Assembly (NCBI RefSeq): GCF_009557055.1
Contig: NZ_CP045649.1
Location: forward strand, 620,001 to 684,000
Length of the DNA: 64,000 nt
Reading direction: 5' to 3'
DNA from: Nocardioides sp. dk884
Lineage (GTDB): Bacteria; Actinomycetota; Actinomycetes; Propionibacteriales; Nocardioidaceae
Made by a program: the position numbers and the translations under genes
The notes under the pieces: generated by a model
The model's database searches: none
What the model was told of the DNA's origin: nothing
What the model saw: the letters and a program-made list of their open reading frames with translations, nothing else
Shown here: one piece after another, positions 12,474-22,241 of the stretch
How the letters are laid out: each line of letters starts with the position of its first letter
How positions within the stretch are numbered: position 1 is the first letter of the stretch

Positions 12474-12507
12474 GCCCGGGCCGGCGGCCACCGCCGCCGG
12501 CCCGGGC
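12474..12507. terminator. Perfect 14-bp hairpin between rpoB and rpoC
   Basis: GCCCGGGCCGGCGG (12474-12487) and its exact complement (12494-12507) enclose a 6-nt loop, CCACCG. It starts 6 bp after the rpoB stop. No T-run follows, so it could be a partial terminator, an mRNA-processing site or a 3' stabiliser that sets the rpoB:rpoC ratio. rpoC keeps its own ribosome-binding site (CGAAGGAC, 12541-12548). Confidence 0.6.
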
Positions 12508-12558
12508 CGATCAGTCCTCAGCTTTGATTTCGAGAACTAACGAAGGACAACAGCCACC

Positions 12559-15500
12559 GTGCTCGATGTGAACTTCTTCGACCAGCTTAAGATCGGCCTG
12601 GCCACCGCGGACGACATCCGTACCTGGAGCCACGGCGAGGTCAAGAAGCCGGAGACCATCAACTACCGCACGCTCAAGCCCGAGCGTGACGGCCTCTTCT
12701 GCGAGAAGATCTTCGGTCCCACCCGGGACTGGGAGTGCTACTGCGGCAAGTACAAGCGCGTGCGCTTCAAGGGCATCATCTGCGAGCGCTGCGGCGTCGA
12801 GGTGACCCGTTCCAAGGTGCGTCGTGAGCGCATGGGCCACATCGAGCTGGCCGCGCCTGTCACCCACATCTGGTACTTCAAGGGTGTCCCGAGCCGTCTG
12901 GGCTACCTGCTGGACCTGGCGCCGAAGGACCTCGAGAAGGTCATCTACTTCGCCGCCTACATGATCACCTCGGTCGACGAGGACGCCCGCCACAACGACC
13001 TGTCCTCCCTCGAGGGCAAGGTCGGCATGGAGCGTGAGCGTCTCGAGAAGCGCCGCGACCAGGCGCTCGAGGACCGCAGCCGCAAGCTGGAGGAGGACCT
13101 CGCCCAGCTCGAGGCCGAGGGTGCCAAGGCCGACCAGCGCCGCAAGGTGCGCGACGGCGCCGAGCGCGAGATGAAGCAGCTGCGTGACCGCTCGCAGCGC
13201 GAGATCGACCGCCTCGACGAGGTCTGGAACACCTTCAAGAACCTGAAGGTCCAGGACCTCATGGGCGACGAGATGCTGTACCGGGAGATGAAGACCTGGT
13301 TCGGCAAGTACTTCGAGGGCCACATGGGCGCGACCGCGATCCAGAAGCGCCTCCAGGACTTCGACATCCCTGCCGAGATCGAGTCGCTGCGCGACACCAT
13401 CGCCAACGGCAAGGGCCAGAAGAAGGTCCGCGCCCTCAAGCGCCTCAAGGTCGTCGACGCCTTCCGCAAGACCGGCAACAAGCCCGAGGGCATGGTCCTC
13501 GACGCCGTCCCGGTCATCCCGCCGGACCTGCGTCCGATGGTGCAGCTCGACGGTGGCCGCTTCGCGACCTCTGACCTCAACGACCTGTACCGCCGCGTGA
13601 TCAACCGCAACAACCGCCTCAAGCGGCTGCTCGACCTCGGCGCCCCCGAGATCATCGTCAACAACGAGAAGCGGATGCTCCAGGAGGCCGTCGACTCGCT
13701 GTTCGACAACGGCCGTCGTGGTCGCCCCGTCACCGGCCCGGGCAACCGGCCGCTGAAGTCGCTCTCCGACATGCTCAAGGGCAAGCAGGGTCGCTTCCGT
13801 CAGAACCTGCTCGGCAAGCGCGTGGACTACTCGGGCCGTTCGGTCATCGTGTCGGGTCCGCAGCTGAAGCTGCACCAGTGCGGTCTGCCCAAGCAGATGG
13901 CCCTGGAGCTCTTCAAGCCGTTCGTGATGAAGCGCCTGGTGGACCTCAGCCACGCGCAGAACATCAAGTCCGCCAAGCGCATGGTCGAGCGTGCCCGCCC
14001 GGTCGTGTGGGACGTCCTCGAAGAGGTCATCACCGAGCACCCGGTGCTGCTGAACCGTGCGCCCACGCTGCACCGTCTCGGCATCCAGGCCTTCGAGCCC
14101 CAGCTGATCGAGGGCAAGGCCATCCAGCTGCACCCGCTGGTCTGCACGGCCTTCAACGCCGACTTCGACGGTGACCAGATGGCGGTGCACCTGCCGCTGT
14201 CCGCCGAGGCGCAGGCCGAGGCTCGCATCCTGATGCTCTCGACCAACAACATCCTCAAGCCCTCGGACGGCCGTCCGGTGACCATGCCTACCCAGGACAT
14301 GATCATCGGCCTGTTCTTCCTGACCCAGGACCGCGAGGGCCAGCCCGGCGAGGGCCGTTCCTTCGGCTCGCAGGCCGAGGCGATCATGGCGTTCGACCGC
14401 CGCGAGATCACGCTGCAGTCGAAGGTCAACATCCGGCTCGCCGACGTCGTGCCGCCGATCGGCTTCGAGACCCCCGAGGACTGGGAGCCGGGTCAGCCGC
14501 TGCTGATCCCGACCACGCTGGGCCGCACGATCTTCAACGACAGCCTCCCGGCCGACTACGCCTACGTGAACAACAAGGTCGGCAAGAAGGAGCTCGGCGC
14601 GATCGTCAACGACCTCGCGGAGCGCTACACCAAGGTCGAGGTCGCCGCCTCGCTCGACGCCCTCAAGGACAACGGCTTCCACTGGGCCACCCGCTCGGGT
14701 GTCACGGTCTCCATCGACGACGTCACCACGCCGTCGGACAAGAAGGAGATCCTGTCCGGCTACGAGGCCCAGGCCGCGAAGGTGCAGAAGCAGTTCGAGC
14801 GCGGTCTGGTCACCGACGACGAGCGTCGCCAGGAGCTCGTCGAGATCTGGACCGAGGCCGGCAAGCGCGTCGGTGAGGCCATGGAGAAGGCGTTCGTCGA
14901 CACGAACCCGATCCACATGATGGTGAACTCGGGCGCGTCCGGTAACTACAACCAGATCCGCCAGGTCGGCGCCATGCGTGGCCTCGTGGCCAACCCGAAG
15001 GGCGAGATCATCCCGCGCCCGATCAAGGCGAACTTCCGTGAGGGCCTCTCGGTCCTGGAGTACTTCATCTCCACCCACGGTGCTCGCAAGGGTCTGGCCG
15101 ACACCGCGCTGCGTACCGCCGACTCGGGCTACCTGACCCGTCGTCTGGTGGACGTCTCGCAGGACGTCATCATCCGCGAGGACGACTGCGGCACCGAGCG
15201 CGGTCTGCCCAAGCGGATCGGTGAGCGCCTCGAGAACGGCACCGTGGTCAAGCACGAGAACGCCGAGACCGCGGCGTACGCCCGTGCCGCCGCCGTCGAC
15301 GTGGCCCACCCGGAGACCGGCGAGATCCTCGCCGCCGCCGGCGACGACCTCGGCGACGTCAAGATCGCCGAGCTGATCGCGGCCGGCATCGAGGAGGTCA
15401 AGGTCCGCTCCGTGCTGACCTGTGACGCCCGCACCGGCACCTGCGCCAAGTGCTACGGCCGCTCGCTGGCGACCGGCAAGCTGGTCGACATCGGTGAGGC

Positions 15501-16437
15501 GGTCGGCATCATCGCCGCCCAGTCCATCGGTGAGCCCGGCACGCAGCTGACCATGCGTACCTTCCACACCGGTGGTGTGGCCTCCGCGGACGACATCACC
15601 CAGGGTCTGCCCCGCGTGGTCGAGCTCTTCGAGGCCCGCTCCCCGAAGGGTCGTACGCCGATCGCCGAGGCCGCTGGTCGCGTCGAGATCGAGGACTCCG
15701 ACAAGGCCCGCAAGGTCATCCTCACCCCCGACGACGGCTCCGAGGTCCAGGAGTACCCCGTCTCGAAGCGCTCGCGCCTCAACATCGAGGACGGCCAGCA
15801 CGTCGAGGTCGGTCACCACCTGACCTCGGGTACCCCGGACCCGCAGGACGTCCTGCGGATCCTGGGTGTGCGCAAGGCACAGGAGCACCTCGTGGACGAG
15901 GTCCAGGAGGTCTACCGCAGCCAGGGCGTGGCGATCCACGACAAGCACATCGAGATCATCGTCCGGCAGATGCTGCGCCGGGTGACGGTCATCGAGTCGG
16001 GTGAGACCAACCTGCTGCCCTCCGACCTCGTGGATCGCGTGATCTTCGAGGAGGAGAACCGCCGCGTGGTCTCCGAGGGCGGCAAGCCGGCCTCGGGTCG
16101 TCCGGTGCTCATGGGCATCACCAAGGCCTCGCTGGCCACCGAGTCGTGGCTGTCGGCCGCCTCCTTCCAGGAGACGACCCGCGTCCTCACCGACGCCGCC
16201 ATCAACGGCAAGTCGGACTCGCTGCGCGGTCTGAAGGAGAACGTGATCATCGGCAAGCTGATCCCGGCGGGTACCGGTCTCGAGCGGTACCGCAACATCC
16301 GGGTGGAGCCCACCGAGGAGGCCCGCGCCGCGGCGTACTCCGTCACCGGCTACGACTCCTACGACTACGAGTTCGGCGGCACCGCCGGCGCCGCCGTCGC
16401 TCTGGACGACTTCGACTTCGGGTCCTACCAGAACTGA
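12559..16437 (+). CDS. rpoC: DNA-directed RNA polymerase beta-prime subunit
   Basis: The 1292-residue catalytic subunit starts at a GTG 10 nt after CGAAGGAC. The N-terminal zinc-binding cysteines are C60, C62, C75 and C78. The magnesium-binding catalytic loop NADFDGDQM has its aspartates at 535, 537 and 539. The second zinc site is [13 protein letters not shown], and the trigger-loop neighbourhood ([18 protein letters not shown]) is intact. The protein ends with an acidic tail ([10 protein letters not shown]) usual in actinobacteria. It forms an operon with rpoB and is followed by a strong terminator. Confidence 0.99.
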   Translation: MLDVNFFDQLKIGLATADDIRTWSHGEVKKPETINYRTLKPERDGLFCEKIFGPTRDWECYCGKYKRVRFKGIICERCGVEVTRSKVRRERMGHIELAAPVTHIWYFKGVPSRLGYLLDLAPKDLEKVIYFAAYMITSVDEDARHNDLSSLEGKVGMERERLEKRRDQALEDRSRKLEEDLAQLEAEGAKADQRRKVRDGAEREMKQLRDRSQREIDRLDEVWNTFKNLKVQDLMGDEMLYREMKTWFGKYFEGHMGATAIQKRLQDFDIPAEIESLRDTIANGKGQKKVRALKRLKVVDAFRKTGNKPEGMVLDAVPVIPPDLRPMVQLDGGRFATSDLNDLYRRVINRNNRLKRLLDLGAPEIIVNNEKRMLQEAVDSLFDNGRRGRPVTGPGNRPLKSLSDMLKGKQGRFRQNLLGKRVDYSGRSVIVSGPQLKLHQCGLPKQMALELFKPFVMKRLVDLSHAQNIKSAKRMVERARPVVWDVLEEVITEHPVLLNRAPTLHRLGIQAFEPQLIEGKAIQLHPLVCTAFNADFDGDQMAVHLPLSAEAQAEARILMLSTNNILKPSDGRPVTMPTQDMIIGLFFLTQDREGQPGEGRSFGSQAEAIMAFDRREITLQSKVNIRLADVVPPIGFETPEDWEPGQPLLIPTTLGRTIFNDSLPADYAYVNNKVGKKELGAIVNDLAERYTKVEVAASLDALKDNGFHWATRSGVTVSIDDVTTPSDKKEILSGYEAQAAKVQKQFERGLVTDDERRQELVEIWTEAGKRVGEAMEKAFVDTNPIHMMVNSGASGNYNQIRQVGAMRGLVANPKGEIIPRPIKANFREGLSVLEYFISTHGARKGLADTALRTADSGYLTRRLVDVSQDVIIREDDCGTERGLPKRIGERLENGTVVKHENAETAAYARAAAVDVAHPETGEILAAAGDDLGDVKIAELIAAGIEEVKVRSVLTCDARTGTCAKCYGRSLATGKLVDIGEAVGIIAAQSIGEPGTQLTMRTFHTGGVASADDITQGLPRVVELFEARSPKGRTPIAEAAGRVEIEDSDKARKVILTPDDGSEVQEYPVSKRSRLNIEDGQHVEVGHHLTSGTPDPQDVLRILGVRKAQEHLVDEVQEVYRSQGVAIHDKHIEIIVRQMLRRVTVIESGETNLLPSDLVDRVIFEEENRRVVSEGGKPASGRPVLMGITKASLATESWLSAASFQETTRVLTDAAINGKSDSLRGLKENVIIGKLIPAGTGLERYRNIRVEPTEEARAAAYSVTGYDSYDYEFGGTAGAAVALDDFDFGSYQN

Positions 16438-16460
16438 CGCACGCGCTCGTCGCAGTCGAC

Positions 16461-16496
16461 GAACGGCCCCGTTCCCTCCTGGGAGCGGGGCCGTTC
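16461..16496 (+). terminator. rpoBC operon terminator
   Basis: GAACGGCCCCGTTCCC (16461-16476) pairs with GGGAGCGGGGCCGTTC (16481-16496) around a 4-nt loop TCCT: 16 pairs including one G-U, starting 23 bp after the rpoC stop. It has no T-run but is a very stable L-shaped-type terminator, as is common in high-GC actinobacteria. Confidence 0.85.
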
Positions 16497-16575
16497 GGCG
16501 TCCCGGGAGCGGGCGGGGCGCGAGCCGGGGCGAGGTGGCTTGGTCGCCCCTGTGGTGCCCTGCGAGAATCGCGGG

Positions 16576-17811
16576 GTGAGCACCCCTGTCAAGACCGACG
16601 TCCTCGTGGTCGGCGCCGGTCCCGCCGGCGCCGCCGCTGCGGCCTGGGCCGCGACCTCCGGCGCGGACGTCGTGCTCGCCGACGCGGCGATCTTCCCCCG
16701 CGACAAGACCTGCGGCGACGGCCTCACGCCGCGCGCGATCGCCGAGCTCGACCGGCTCGGCCTCACCGACTGGGTGCGCTCGCACACCGTCAACCGCGGC
16801 CTGCGCGCCCATGGGTGGGGCCAGGTGCAGGAGCTGCCCTGGCCGGGCGGTGAGCACCCCAGCTGGGGCTCCGCCGTCGCCCGCACCGAGCTCGACGACC
16901 ACCTGCGCACCGCGGCGCTCAAGCGGGGCGCCGTCGGCGTCGAGAACGCGCGGGCCGTGGACGTGCGGATGGACGGCGACCGGGTGGCCGCCGTCGTGTT
17001 CCGCCGCGCGGGCGAGACCTTCGAGATCGGGTGCGAGCGGCTGGTGGTCGCCGACGGGGTGCGCTCGCCGCTGGGCAAGGTGCTGGGCCGCGAGTGGCAC
17101 CGCGACACCGTGTACGGCGTCGCCGGTCGCTCCTACATCGCCTCCACGCGCAGCGACGACCCGTGGATCAGCTCCCACCTGGAGCTGCGCGACCAGGAGG
17201 GCACCGTGCTCTCCGGCTACGGCTGGATCTTCCCGCTCGGCACCGGCGAGGTGAACATCGGCGTGGGCGCCTTGGCGACCGCCGCGCGTCCGGCCAACAT
17301 CGCGGTGCGTCCGCTGATGAGCCACTACGCCGACCTGCGCCGCGCGGAGTTCGGGCTCTCCGGTGAGCTGCGCGCCCCGGCCTCCGCGCTGCTGCCGATG
17401 GGCGGCGCCGTGAGCGGCGTGGCCGGCGCGAACTGGGCGCTGGTCGGTGACGCGGCTGCCTGTGTGAACCCGCTCAACGGCGAGGGCATCGACTACGGCA
17501 TGGAGACCGGCCGACTGGTCGCCGAGCTGCTCGCGGACGGCGCCGATCTGGCGACCGCGTGGCCCGCCGTGCTGCGCGAGCACTACGGCGAGGCGTTCTC
17601 GATCGCCCGCCGGCTGGCCGGGATCGCGACGCTGCCGCGCCTGGTCGCGACCCTGGGTCCCGCCGGCATGCGCAGCGACCTGCTGATGACTCTCGCGCTG
17701 CGCTGGATGGGCAACCTGGTCACCGAGGAGGACCGCGACCGCGCCGCCCGCATCTGGCGCTGGGCCGGTCGCCGCTCGATCGCACGCGACGCCCGACCGC
17801 CGTTCTCGTGA
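16576..17811 (+). CDS. Geranylgeranyl-reductase-family FAD oxidoreductase
   Basis: The GTG at 16576 is preferred; a GAGAAT -10-like box (16564-16569) ends 6 nt before it and TTGGTC lies 18 nt further upstream, suggesting a leaderless start. The 411-residue protein has the FAD-binding GAGPAGAAAAAWAA at its N-terminus, the family motif PRDKTCGDGLTPRAI near residue 40 and the second flavin motif GDAAACVNPLNGEGIDYG near residue 290. These define the geranylgeranyl/digeranylgeranyl reductase family, which saturates isoprenoid chains. In actinobacteria a likely substrate is the menaquinone side chain (MenJ-like), but no menaquinone gene is adjacent, so the substrate is inferred. Its stop overlaps the next gene. 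Confidence 0.85.
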   Translation: MSTPVKTDVLVVGAGPAGAAAAAWAATSGADVVLADAAIFPRDKTCGDGLTPRAIAELDRLGLTDWVRSHTVNRGLRAHGWGQVQELPWPGGEHPSWGSAVARTELDDHLRTAALKRGAVGVENARAVDVRMDGDRVAAVVFRRAGETFEIGCERLVVADGVRSPLGKVLGREWHRDTVYGVAGRSYIASTRSDDPWISSHLELRDQEGTVLSGYGWIFPLGTGEVNIGVGALATAARPANIAVRPLMSHYADLRRAEFGLSGELRAPASALLPMGGAVSGVAGANWALVGDAAACVNPLNGEGIDYGMETGRLVAELLADGADLATAWPAVLREHYGEAFSIARRLAGIATLPRLVATLGPAGMRSDLLMTLALRWMGNLVTEEDRDRAARIWRWAGRRSIARDARPPFS

Positions 17812-18695
17812 GCCGCCAGGCGCAGGTCCAGCGGGTCGCGGCGTACGCCGTCATCGTGCGCGGCGAGCAGATCCTGCTCAGCCGGATCGCGGAGCGGATC
17901 GCCCAGGGCGAGATGTGGACCCTGCCCGGCGGTGGCCTGGAGCGCGGGGAGGAGCCGCGCGCAGCGGTGGTCCGCGAGGTGTACGAGGAGACCGGGCTGC
18001 CGGTCATCGTGGGCGAGAGCGCCCGCGTCTACACCTTCCACCAGCCCTCCGCCTGGCGCGACGGGCGGCGCGTGGACGTCTGGTCCGTGCGGATGGTCTA
18101 CGACGCGTGGGTGCCGGTTGACGCGCCCGAGCCGCGGGTGGTCGAGGTCGACGGCTCCACCGTCGAGGCCGCCTGGCAGCCGCTGAGCACGGTGCTCGAG
18201 GGCAGGCTCCCGGTGACGGCGCTGGTGCGCGAGGCGCTCGCCGACCACGCGGCCGCCCGGCACCAGCGGGTCGCCGCCTATGCCCTGGCCCGCCGCGGCG
18301 ACGCGGTGCTGCTGACCCGGATCTCCGCCCGCGGCGCGCACCCGGGCAGCTGGACACTGCCCGGCGGCGGCATCGACCACGGCGAGGAGCCCCGCGCCGC
18401 GCTGCGGCGTGAGCTGCTCGAGGAGTGCGGGGTCGTCGCGGAGGTGGGGGAGGTGCTCGAGGTCCACGACGTGCACTTCACCGGCACCGCGCCGACCGGG
18501 CGCCGCGAGGACTTCCACGGCGTGCACCTCATCTTCTCGGGCTCGGTGCCGCCCGGGGCGCAGCCCCGTGTCGCGGAGGTGGACGGCACCACCGACGCCG
18601 CCGCCTGGGTGCCGCTCGCCGACATCGAGTCCGGCACGGTCCAGGTGCTCGACGTGGTGCGCGCCGCCCTGGCCGCGGCCGAGCGTCGGGCCTGA
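17808..18695 (+). CDS. Tandem double-Nudix hydrolase
   Basis: The start is the GTG overlapping the upstream stop (GTGA at 17808). The 295-residue protein contains two complete Nudix domains of about 140 residues each. Box 1 is GGGLERGEEPRAAVVREVYE followed by ETGL; box 2 is GGGIDHGEEPRAALRRELLE followed by ECGV. Both keep the REUXEEXGU metal-binding residues, so both halves may be active on nucleoside-diphosphate-type substrates. The halves share the opening pattern QRVAAYA, pointing to an internal duplication. It is translationally coupled to the preceding flavoprotein; the functional link is unknown. Confidence 0.85.
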   Translation: MSRQAQVQRVAAYAVIVRGEQILLSRIAERIAQGEMWTLPGGGLERGEEPRAAVVREVYEETGLPVIVGESARVYTFHQPSAWRDGRRVDVWSVRMVYDAWVPVDAPEPRVVEVDGSTVEAAWQPLSTVLEGRLPVTALVREALADHAAARHQRVAAYALARRGDAVLLTRISARGAHPGSWTLPGGGIDHGEEPRAALRRELLEECGVVAEVGEVLEVHDVHFTGTAPTGRREDFHGVHLIFSGSVPPGAQPRVAEVDGTTDAAAWVPLADIESGTVQVLDVVRAALAAAERRA

Positions 18696-18773
18696 GCGAC
18701 GCGCCGGTCGGCGTACGTCTCACCGGTCCCGGGCGGCATGCGCGCCACCGGTGCCGGGTGGGAGACTGGGCCG

Positions 18774-19274
18774 GTGCGGTTCGCGTTCATCCTGACCACG
18801 GCGGCGTACGCCGTGCTGCTGGGCGCGGCCGCGACCCGTCTGCCCGAGCGGGTGCCGGTGCACCTGGGCTTCATGGAGCATCCGGAGAGCTGGGGCTCGC
18901 GCGCCGAGGCCGTCGCGCTGTTCGGCGTCGCCGGGCTCGCGCTGGCCCTCGCCACCGCCTGGGTCGCCCGGGTGCTGCCGAGGCAGCCGCTGTCCTCGCC
19001 GTGGGTCGACGTCCCGCACCACGAGTGGTGGAGCGCCACGCCCGCGCGTGAGGCAGAGGCCCAGCGCCGCATGGTCGGCGACCTGTACGGCGTCGGCGCG
19101 GCGGCGATGCTGCTGCTGGGCGGCGTGCTGGTCTCCGTCATGATCACGGCGCGCGCCGGGGAGCCCACCCTGGGCTCGCCGTTGCTCACCGTGCTCGGCG
19201 GGGGAGTCATCGGCCTCATCGTGTGGTCGCTGTGGATGTCGCTGTTCCGTTACCGACCCGAGGAGGGGCGATGA
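18774..19274 (+). CDS. DUF1648-type membrane protein
   Basis: I chose the GTG at 18774; the frame is open from 18738, but that extension is not hydrophobic. The 166-residue protein has a transmembrane start (FAFILTTAAYAVLLGAAATRL), then the DUF1648 signature LPERVPVHLGFM, and three further hydrophobic segments. DUF1648 proteins are small integral membrane proteins of unknown function. Its stop overlaps the following dehydrogenase start (ATGA at 19271), so the two are probably co-expressed. Confidence 0.7.
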   Translation: MRFAFILTTAAYAVLLGAAATRLPERVPVHLGFMEHPESWGSRAEAVALFGVAGLALALATAWVARVLPRQPLSSPWVDVPHHEWWSATPAREAEAQRRMVGDLYGVGAAAMLLLGGVLVSVMITARAGEPTLGSPLLTVLGGGVIGLIVWSLWMSLFRYRPEEGR

Positions 19275-22099
19275 GCGCCGAGACCATCACCGCAGGCGCA
19301 GGCGCCGCGGGCGCACCCGCGACCGGGGACCTGAAGGCCGAGCTGCGCCGCCGCGGGCTCACCGACGTCGATGACACCACGCTCACCCGCGCGATGTACT
19401 CCACCGACGCCTCGATCTATCGCGTGGTGCCGCAGATCGTGGCCCGCCCGCGCCACGTCGACGAGCTCGACGCCCTGCTCGACGCCGCCCGCACCCTCGG
19501 CGTACCGCTGACGATGCGCGGCGCCGGCACCTCGATCGCCGGCAACGCCGTCGGCACCGGCATCGTGGTCGACACCGTGCGCCACCTCAACAAGGTGCTG
19601 GAGATCGACCCGGAGACCCGCACCGCGCTGGTCGAGCCGGGCCTGATCCACGCCAACCTGCAGAAGGCCGCGGCCCCGCACGGGCTGCGCTTCGGCCCCG
19701 ACCCCTCGACCCACCCGCGCTGCACCATCGGCGGGATGATCGGCAACAACGCCTGCGGCTCGCGCGCCCTGGGCTACGGCCGCACCGCCGACAACGTGGT
19801 CGACCTCGACGTGGCCTACGCCGCCGACGGCGACGTGCCCGCCCAGCTGGCCGCGCTGGTCGAGGCCCACCTCGGACACGTGCGCACCAGCTTCGGGCGC
19901 TTCTCGCGCCAGGTCAGCGGCTACTCCCTGGAGCACCTGCTGCCCGAGCGCCGCTCGCTCGACAAGTTCCTGGTCGGCTCCGAGGGCACCCTCGCGGTGG
20001 TCCGCCGCGCCCGGGTGCGGCTGGTCCCGGAGGTGGCGCGCCACCTGGTCGTGCTCGGCTACGCCGACATGTTCGAGGCCGCGGACGCGGTGCCCGGGCT
20101 GCTCGCCGCGGTCGGCCAGCAGGACGTCTCCACCGAGGGCTCTGCCCTGGTCGCCTGCGAGGGCATGGACGCCCGGATCGCCGATCTGGTCCGCGCCCGC
20201 GGCGGCGCGGTGCCGCAGCTGCCGCGCGGTGCCGGCTGGCTGATGGTCGAGGTCGTCGACCCCGCACTGCTCGCCACCGTGGTCGCGGCCGCCGGCGCCC
20301 TGGACCACCGCGTGGTCACCGACGCCGCCGAGGCCGCCGCGCTGTGGCGCATCCGCGAGGACGGCGCCGGACTCGCCAGCCGCAGCCTGCCCACCCCGGC
20401 GTACTCCGGCTGGGAGGACGCCGCCGTCCCGCCGGCCCAGCTCGGCTCCTGGCTGCGCGACTTCGACGCGCTGCTGCGCGAGCACGACCTCGACGGGGTG
20501 CCCTACGGCCACTTCGGCGACGGCTGCGTGCACGTGCGCATCGACTTCAAGTTCGACGACGGCGGGGCGTCCTTCCGCGACTTCATGACCGCCTCGGCCC
20601 ACAAGCTCGCCGAGTACGGCGGGTCGCTGTCCGGCGAGCACGGCGACGGCCGGGCCCGCTCGGAGCTGCTGTCGATCATGTATCCCGAGGAGTCGGTGCG
20701 GCTCTTCGGCGCGGTCAAGGCGATCTGCGACCCCGCCAACGTGCTCAACCCCGGCGTCCTGGTCGACCCCGCCCCGCTGGACGCCGACCTGCGCCCGGCG
20801 CGCCCGCGCACCCGTGAGGGCGTCCCCGCGCTGCGCTTCCTGCACGACGAGGGCTCCTTCGGCAACGCCGTGCACCGCTGCACCGGCGTCGGCAAGTGCG
20901 TCGCGGCCACCAGCGCCGGCGTCATGTGCCCGTCGTACCAGGCCACCCGCGAGGAGAAGGACTCCACCCGCGGCCGCGCCCGGGTGCTCCAGGAGGCGCT
21001 CGACGGCGCGCTGGTGCAGGGCGTGCAGGACCCGGCCGTGCACGAGGCGCTCGACCTGTGCCTGTCGTGCAAGGGCTGCTCCTCGGACTGCCCGACCGGC
21101 ATCGACATGGCGACCTACAAGTCCGAGGTGCTGCACCAGACCTACTCCGGCAAGGTGCGCCCGCGCACCCACTACCTGCTCGGCCGGCTGCCGCAGTGGG
21201 TGCGGATGAGCGCCCCGGTCGCGCCGCTGGCCAACGCGGTGATGCGGATCAAGCCGCTCGCCTCGCTCGCGCGCGCCACCGCCGGCATCGACCAGCGCCG
21301 CTCGATCCCCACGTTCGCCACCACCACGCTGCGCCGCAGCCAGCGCGCCGCGAAGGGCGCCGGCCGGGCCACCGGCGCGGAGCAGGCGCCGGACGTGTGG
21401 GTGTGGGCGGACTCCTTCACCGACCACTTCTTCCCGCGCAGCGGGCACGCCGCGATCAAGGTGCTGGAGGCCGCCGGCCTGCGGGTGCGGGTGATCGAGG
21501 AGTCCGCGTGCTGCGGGCTGACCTGGGTCACCACCGGCCAGCTGGACCAGGCGCGCTCGATCATGGAGCGCACCGTGCGCACGCTCGCGCCGTACGTCGA
21601 CTCCGGCGTGCCGGTCATCGGGCTGGAGCCGTCGTGCCTGGCCACCCTGCGCAGCGACGCCACCGAGCTCACCGCCGACCCGGCCGCGGCGCGGGTCGCC
21701 GCCGGGGTGCGGACCTTCGCCGAGCTGCTCACCGACCTGGTGCGCGACGGGCGGGTGCGGATGCCCGACCTCACCGGCACCGAGATCGTGGCGCAGCCGC
21801 ACTGCCACCACTCCTCGGTGCTCGGCTGGTCCGCCGACGAGAAGCTGCTGCGCGACGCCGGGGCCACCCTGACCAAGGTCGCCGGCTGCTGCGGGCTCGC
21901 CGGCAACTTCGGCATGGAGAAGGGCCACTACGAGGTGTCGGTGGCGGTCGCGGAGACGCACCTGATGCCGGCCGTCCGGGCCCACCCCGAGGCGGTCGTG
22001 CTGGCCGACGGCATGTCGTGCCGGGTGCAGCTCGCCGACCTCGCCGAGGTCGAGACGATGCACCTCGCCGAGCTGCTCGCCGCGCGCCTCGAGGGCTGA
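19271..22099 (+). CDS. FAD-linked oxidase fused to Fe-S subunit (D-lactate/2-hydroxyacid dehydrogenase type)
   Basis: The 942-residue fusion starts at the ATG overlapping the upstream stop, with AGGAGGGG just before it. Residues about 40-210 are an FAD_binding_4 domain (RGAGTSIAGNAVG; GGMIGNNACGSRALGYG), and residues 230-510 the FAD-oxidase C domain (PYGHFGDGCVHVRIDFKF; SGEHGDGRARSELL). Two ferredoxin-type clusters follow (CTGVGKCVAATSAGVMCP; CLSCKGCSSDCPTG), then two CCG domains (ACCGLTW, EPSC; GCCGLAGNFG). This GlcD-GlpC-like architecture oxidises a D-2-hydroxyacid (lactate, glycolate or 2-hydroxyglutarate) and passes electrons to the quinone pool at the membrane. The exact substrate cannot be read from sequence. 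Confidence 0.88.
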   Translation: MSAETITAGAGAAGAPATGDLKAELRRRGLTDVDDTTLTRAMYSTDASIYRVVPQIVARPRHVDELDALLDAARTLGVPLTMRGAGTSIAGNAVGTGIVVDTVRHLNKVLEIDPETRTALVEPGLIHANLQKAAAPHGLRFGPDPSTHPRCTIGGMIGNNACGSRALGYGRTADNVVDLDVAYAADGDVPAQLAALVEAHLGHVRTSFGRFSRQVSGYSLEHLLPERRSLDKFLVGSEGTLAVVRRARVRLVPEVARHLVVLGYADMFEAADAVPGLLAAVGQQDVSTEGSALVACEGMDARIADLVRARGGAVPQLPRGAGWLMVEVVDPALLATVVAAAGALDHRVVTDAAEAAALWRIREDGAGLASRSLPTPAYSGWEDAAVPPAQLGSWLRDFDALLREHDLDGVPYGHFGDGCVHVRIDFKFDDGGASFRDFMTASAHKLAEYGGSLSGEHGDGRARSELLSIMYPEESVRLFGAVKAICDPANVLNPGVLVDPAPLDADLRPARPRTREGVPALRFLHDEGSFGNAVHRCTGVGKCVAATSAGVMCPSYQATREEKDSTRGRARVLQEALDGALVQGVQDPAVHEALDLCLSCKGCSSDCPTGIDMATYKSEVLHQTYSGKVRPRTHYLLGRLPQWVRMSAPVAPLANAVMRIKPLASLARATAGIDQRRSIPTFATTTLRRSQRAAKGAGRATGAEQAPDVWVWADSFTDHFFPRSGHAAIKVLEAAGLRVRVIEESACCGLTWVTTGQLDQARSIMERTVRTLAPYVDSGVPVIGLEPSCLATLRSDATELTADPAAARVAAGVRTFAELLTDLVRDGRVRMPDLTGTEIVAQPHCHHSSVLGWSADEKLLRDAGATLTKVAGCCGLAGNFGMEKGHYEVSVAVAETHLMPAVRAHPEAVVLADGMSCRVQLADLAEVETMHLAELLAARLEG

Positions 22100-22142
22100 G
22101 GCGGGGGCTCCCAGCGATGCCGGTCCGCGGGGACAGCGCTCC

Positions 22143-22148
22143 TAGAAT
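22143..22148 (+). promoter_or_regulatory. -10 box for the micro-ORF / methyltransferase operon
   Basis: TAGAAT ends 6 nt before the GTG at 22155, the spacing expected when transcription starts on the initiation codon (leaderless mRNA). No clear -35 box is visible. Confidence 0.5.
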
Positions 22149-22154
22149 GGAGCG

Positions 22155-22241
22155 GTGAACCCACGCCACCGCCGCTTCATCATCCCGGCCTTCCTGGGGC
22201 TGCTGCTGGTCATCGTGGTGGTCGCGGCGGTGACCCGATGA
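22155..22241 (+). CDS. 28-residue single-pass membrane micro-protein
   Basis: This short frame starts at GTG 22155 and ends in the TGA that overlaps the methyltransferase ATG (ATGA at 22238). It encodes a basic start (MNPRHRR) and one hydrophobic helix (FIIPAFLGLLLVIVVVAAV) ending in TR. Support comes from a -10 box at leaderless distance, the stop-start coupling to the next gene, and a clean membrane-protein composition. Function unknown; it may act as a translational leader for the methyltransferase or as a small membrane subunit. Confidence 0.65.
   Translation: MNPRHRRFIIPAFLGLLLVIVVVAAVTR

Noticed and set aside
12511..17583. 1690-codon open frame antisense to rpoC and the flavoprotein gene
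   Set aside because: Same reason; it also runs across the rpoC terminator and into another gene, which no real gene would do.
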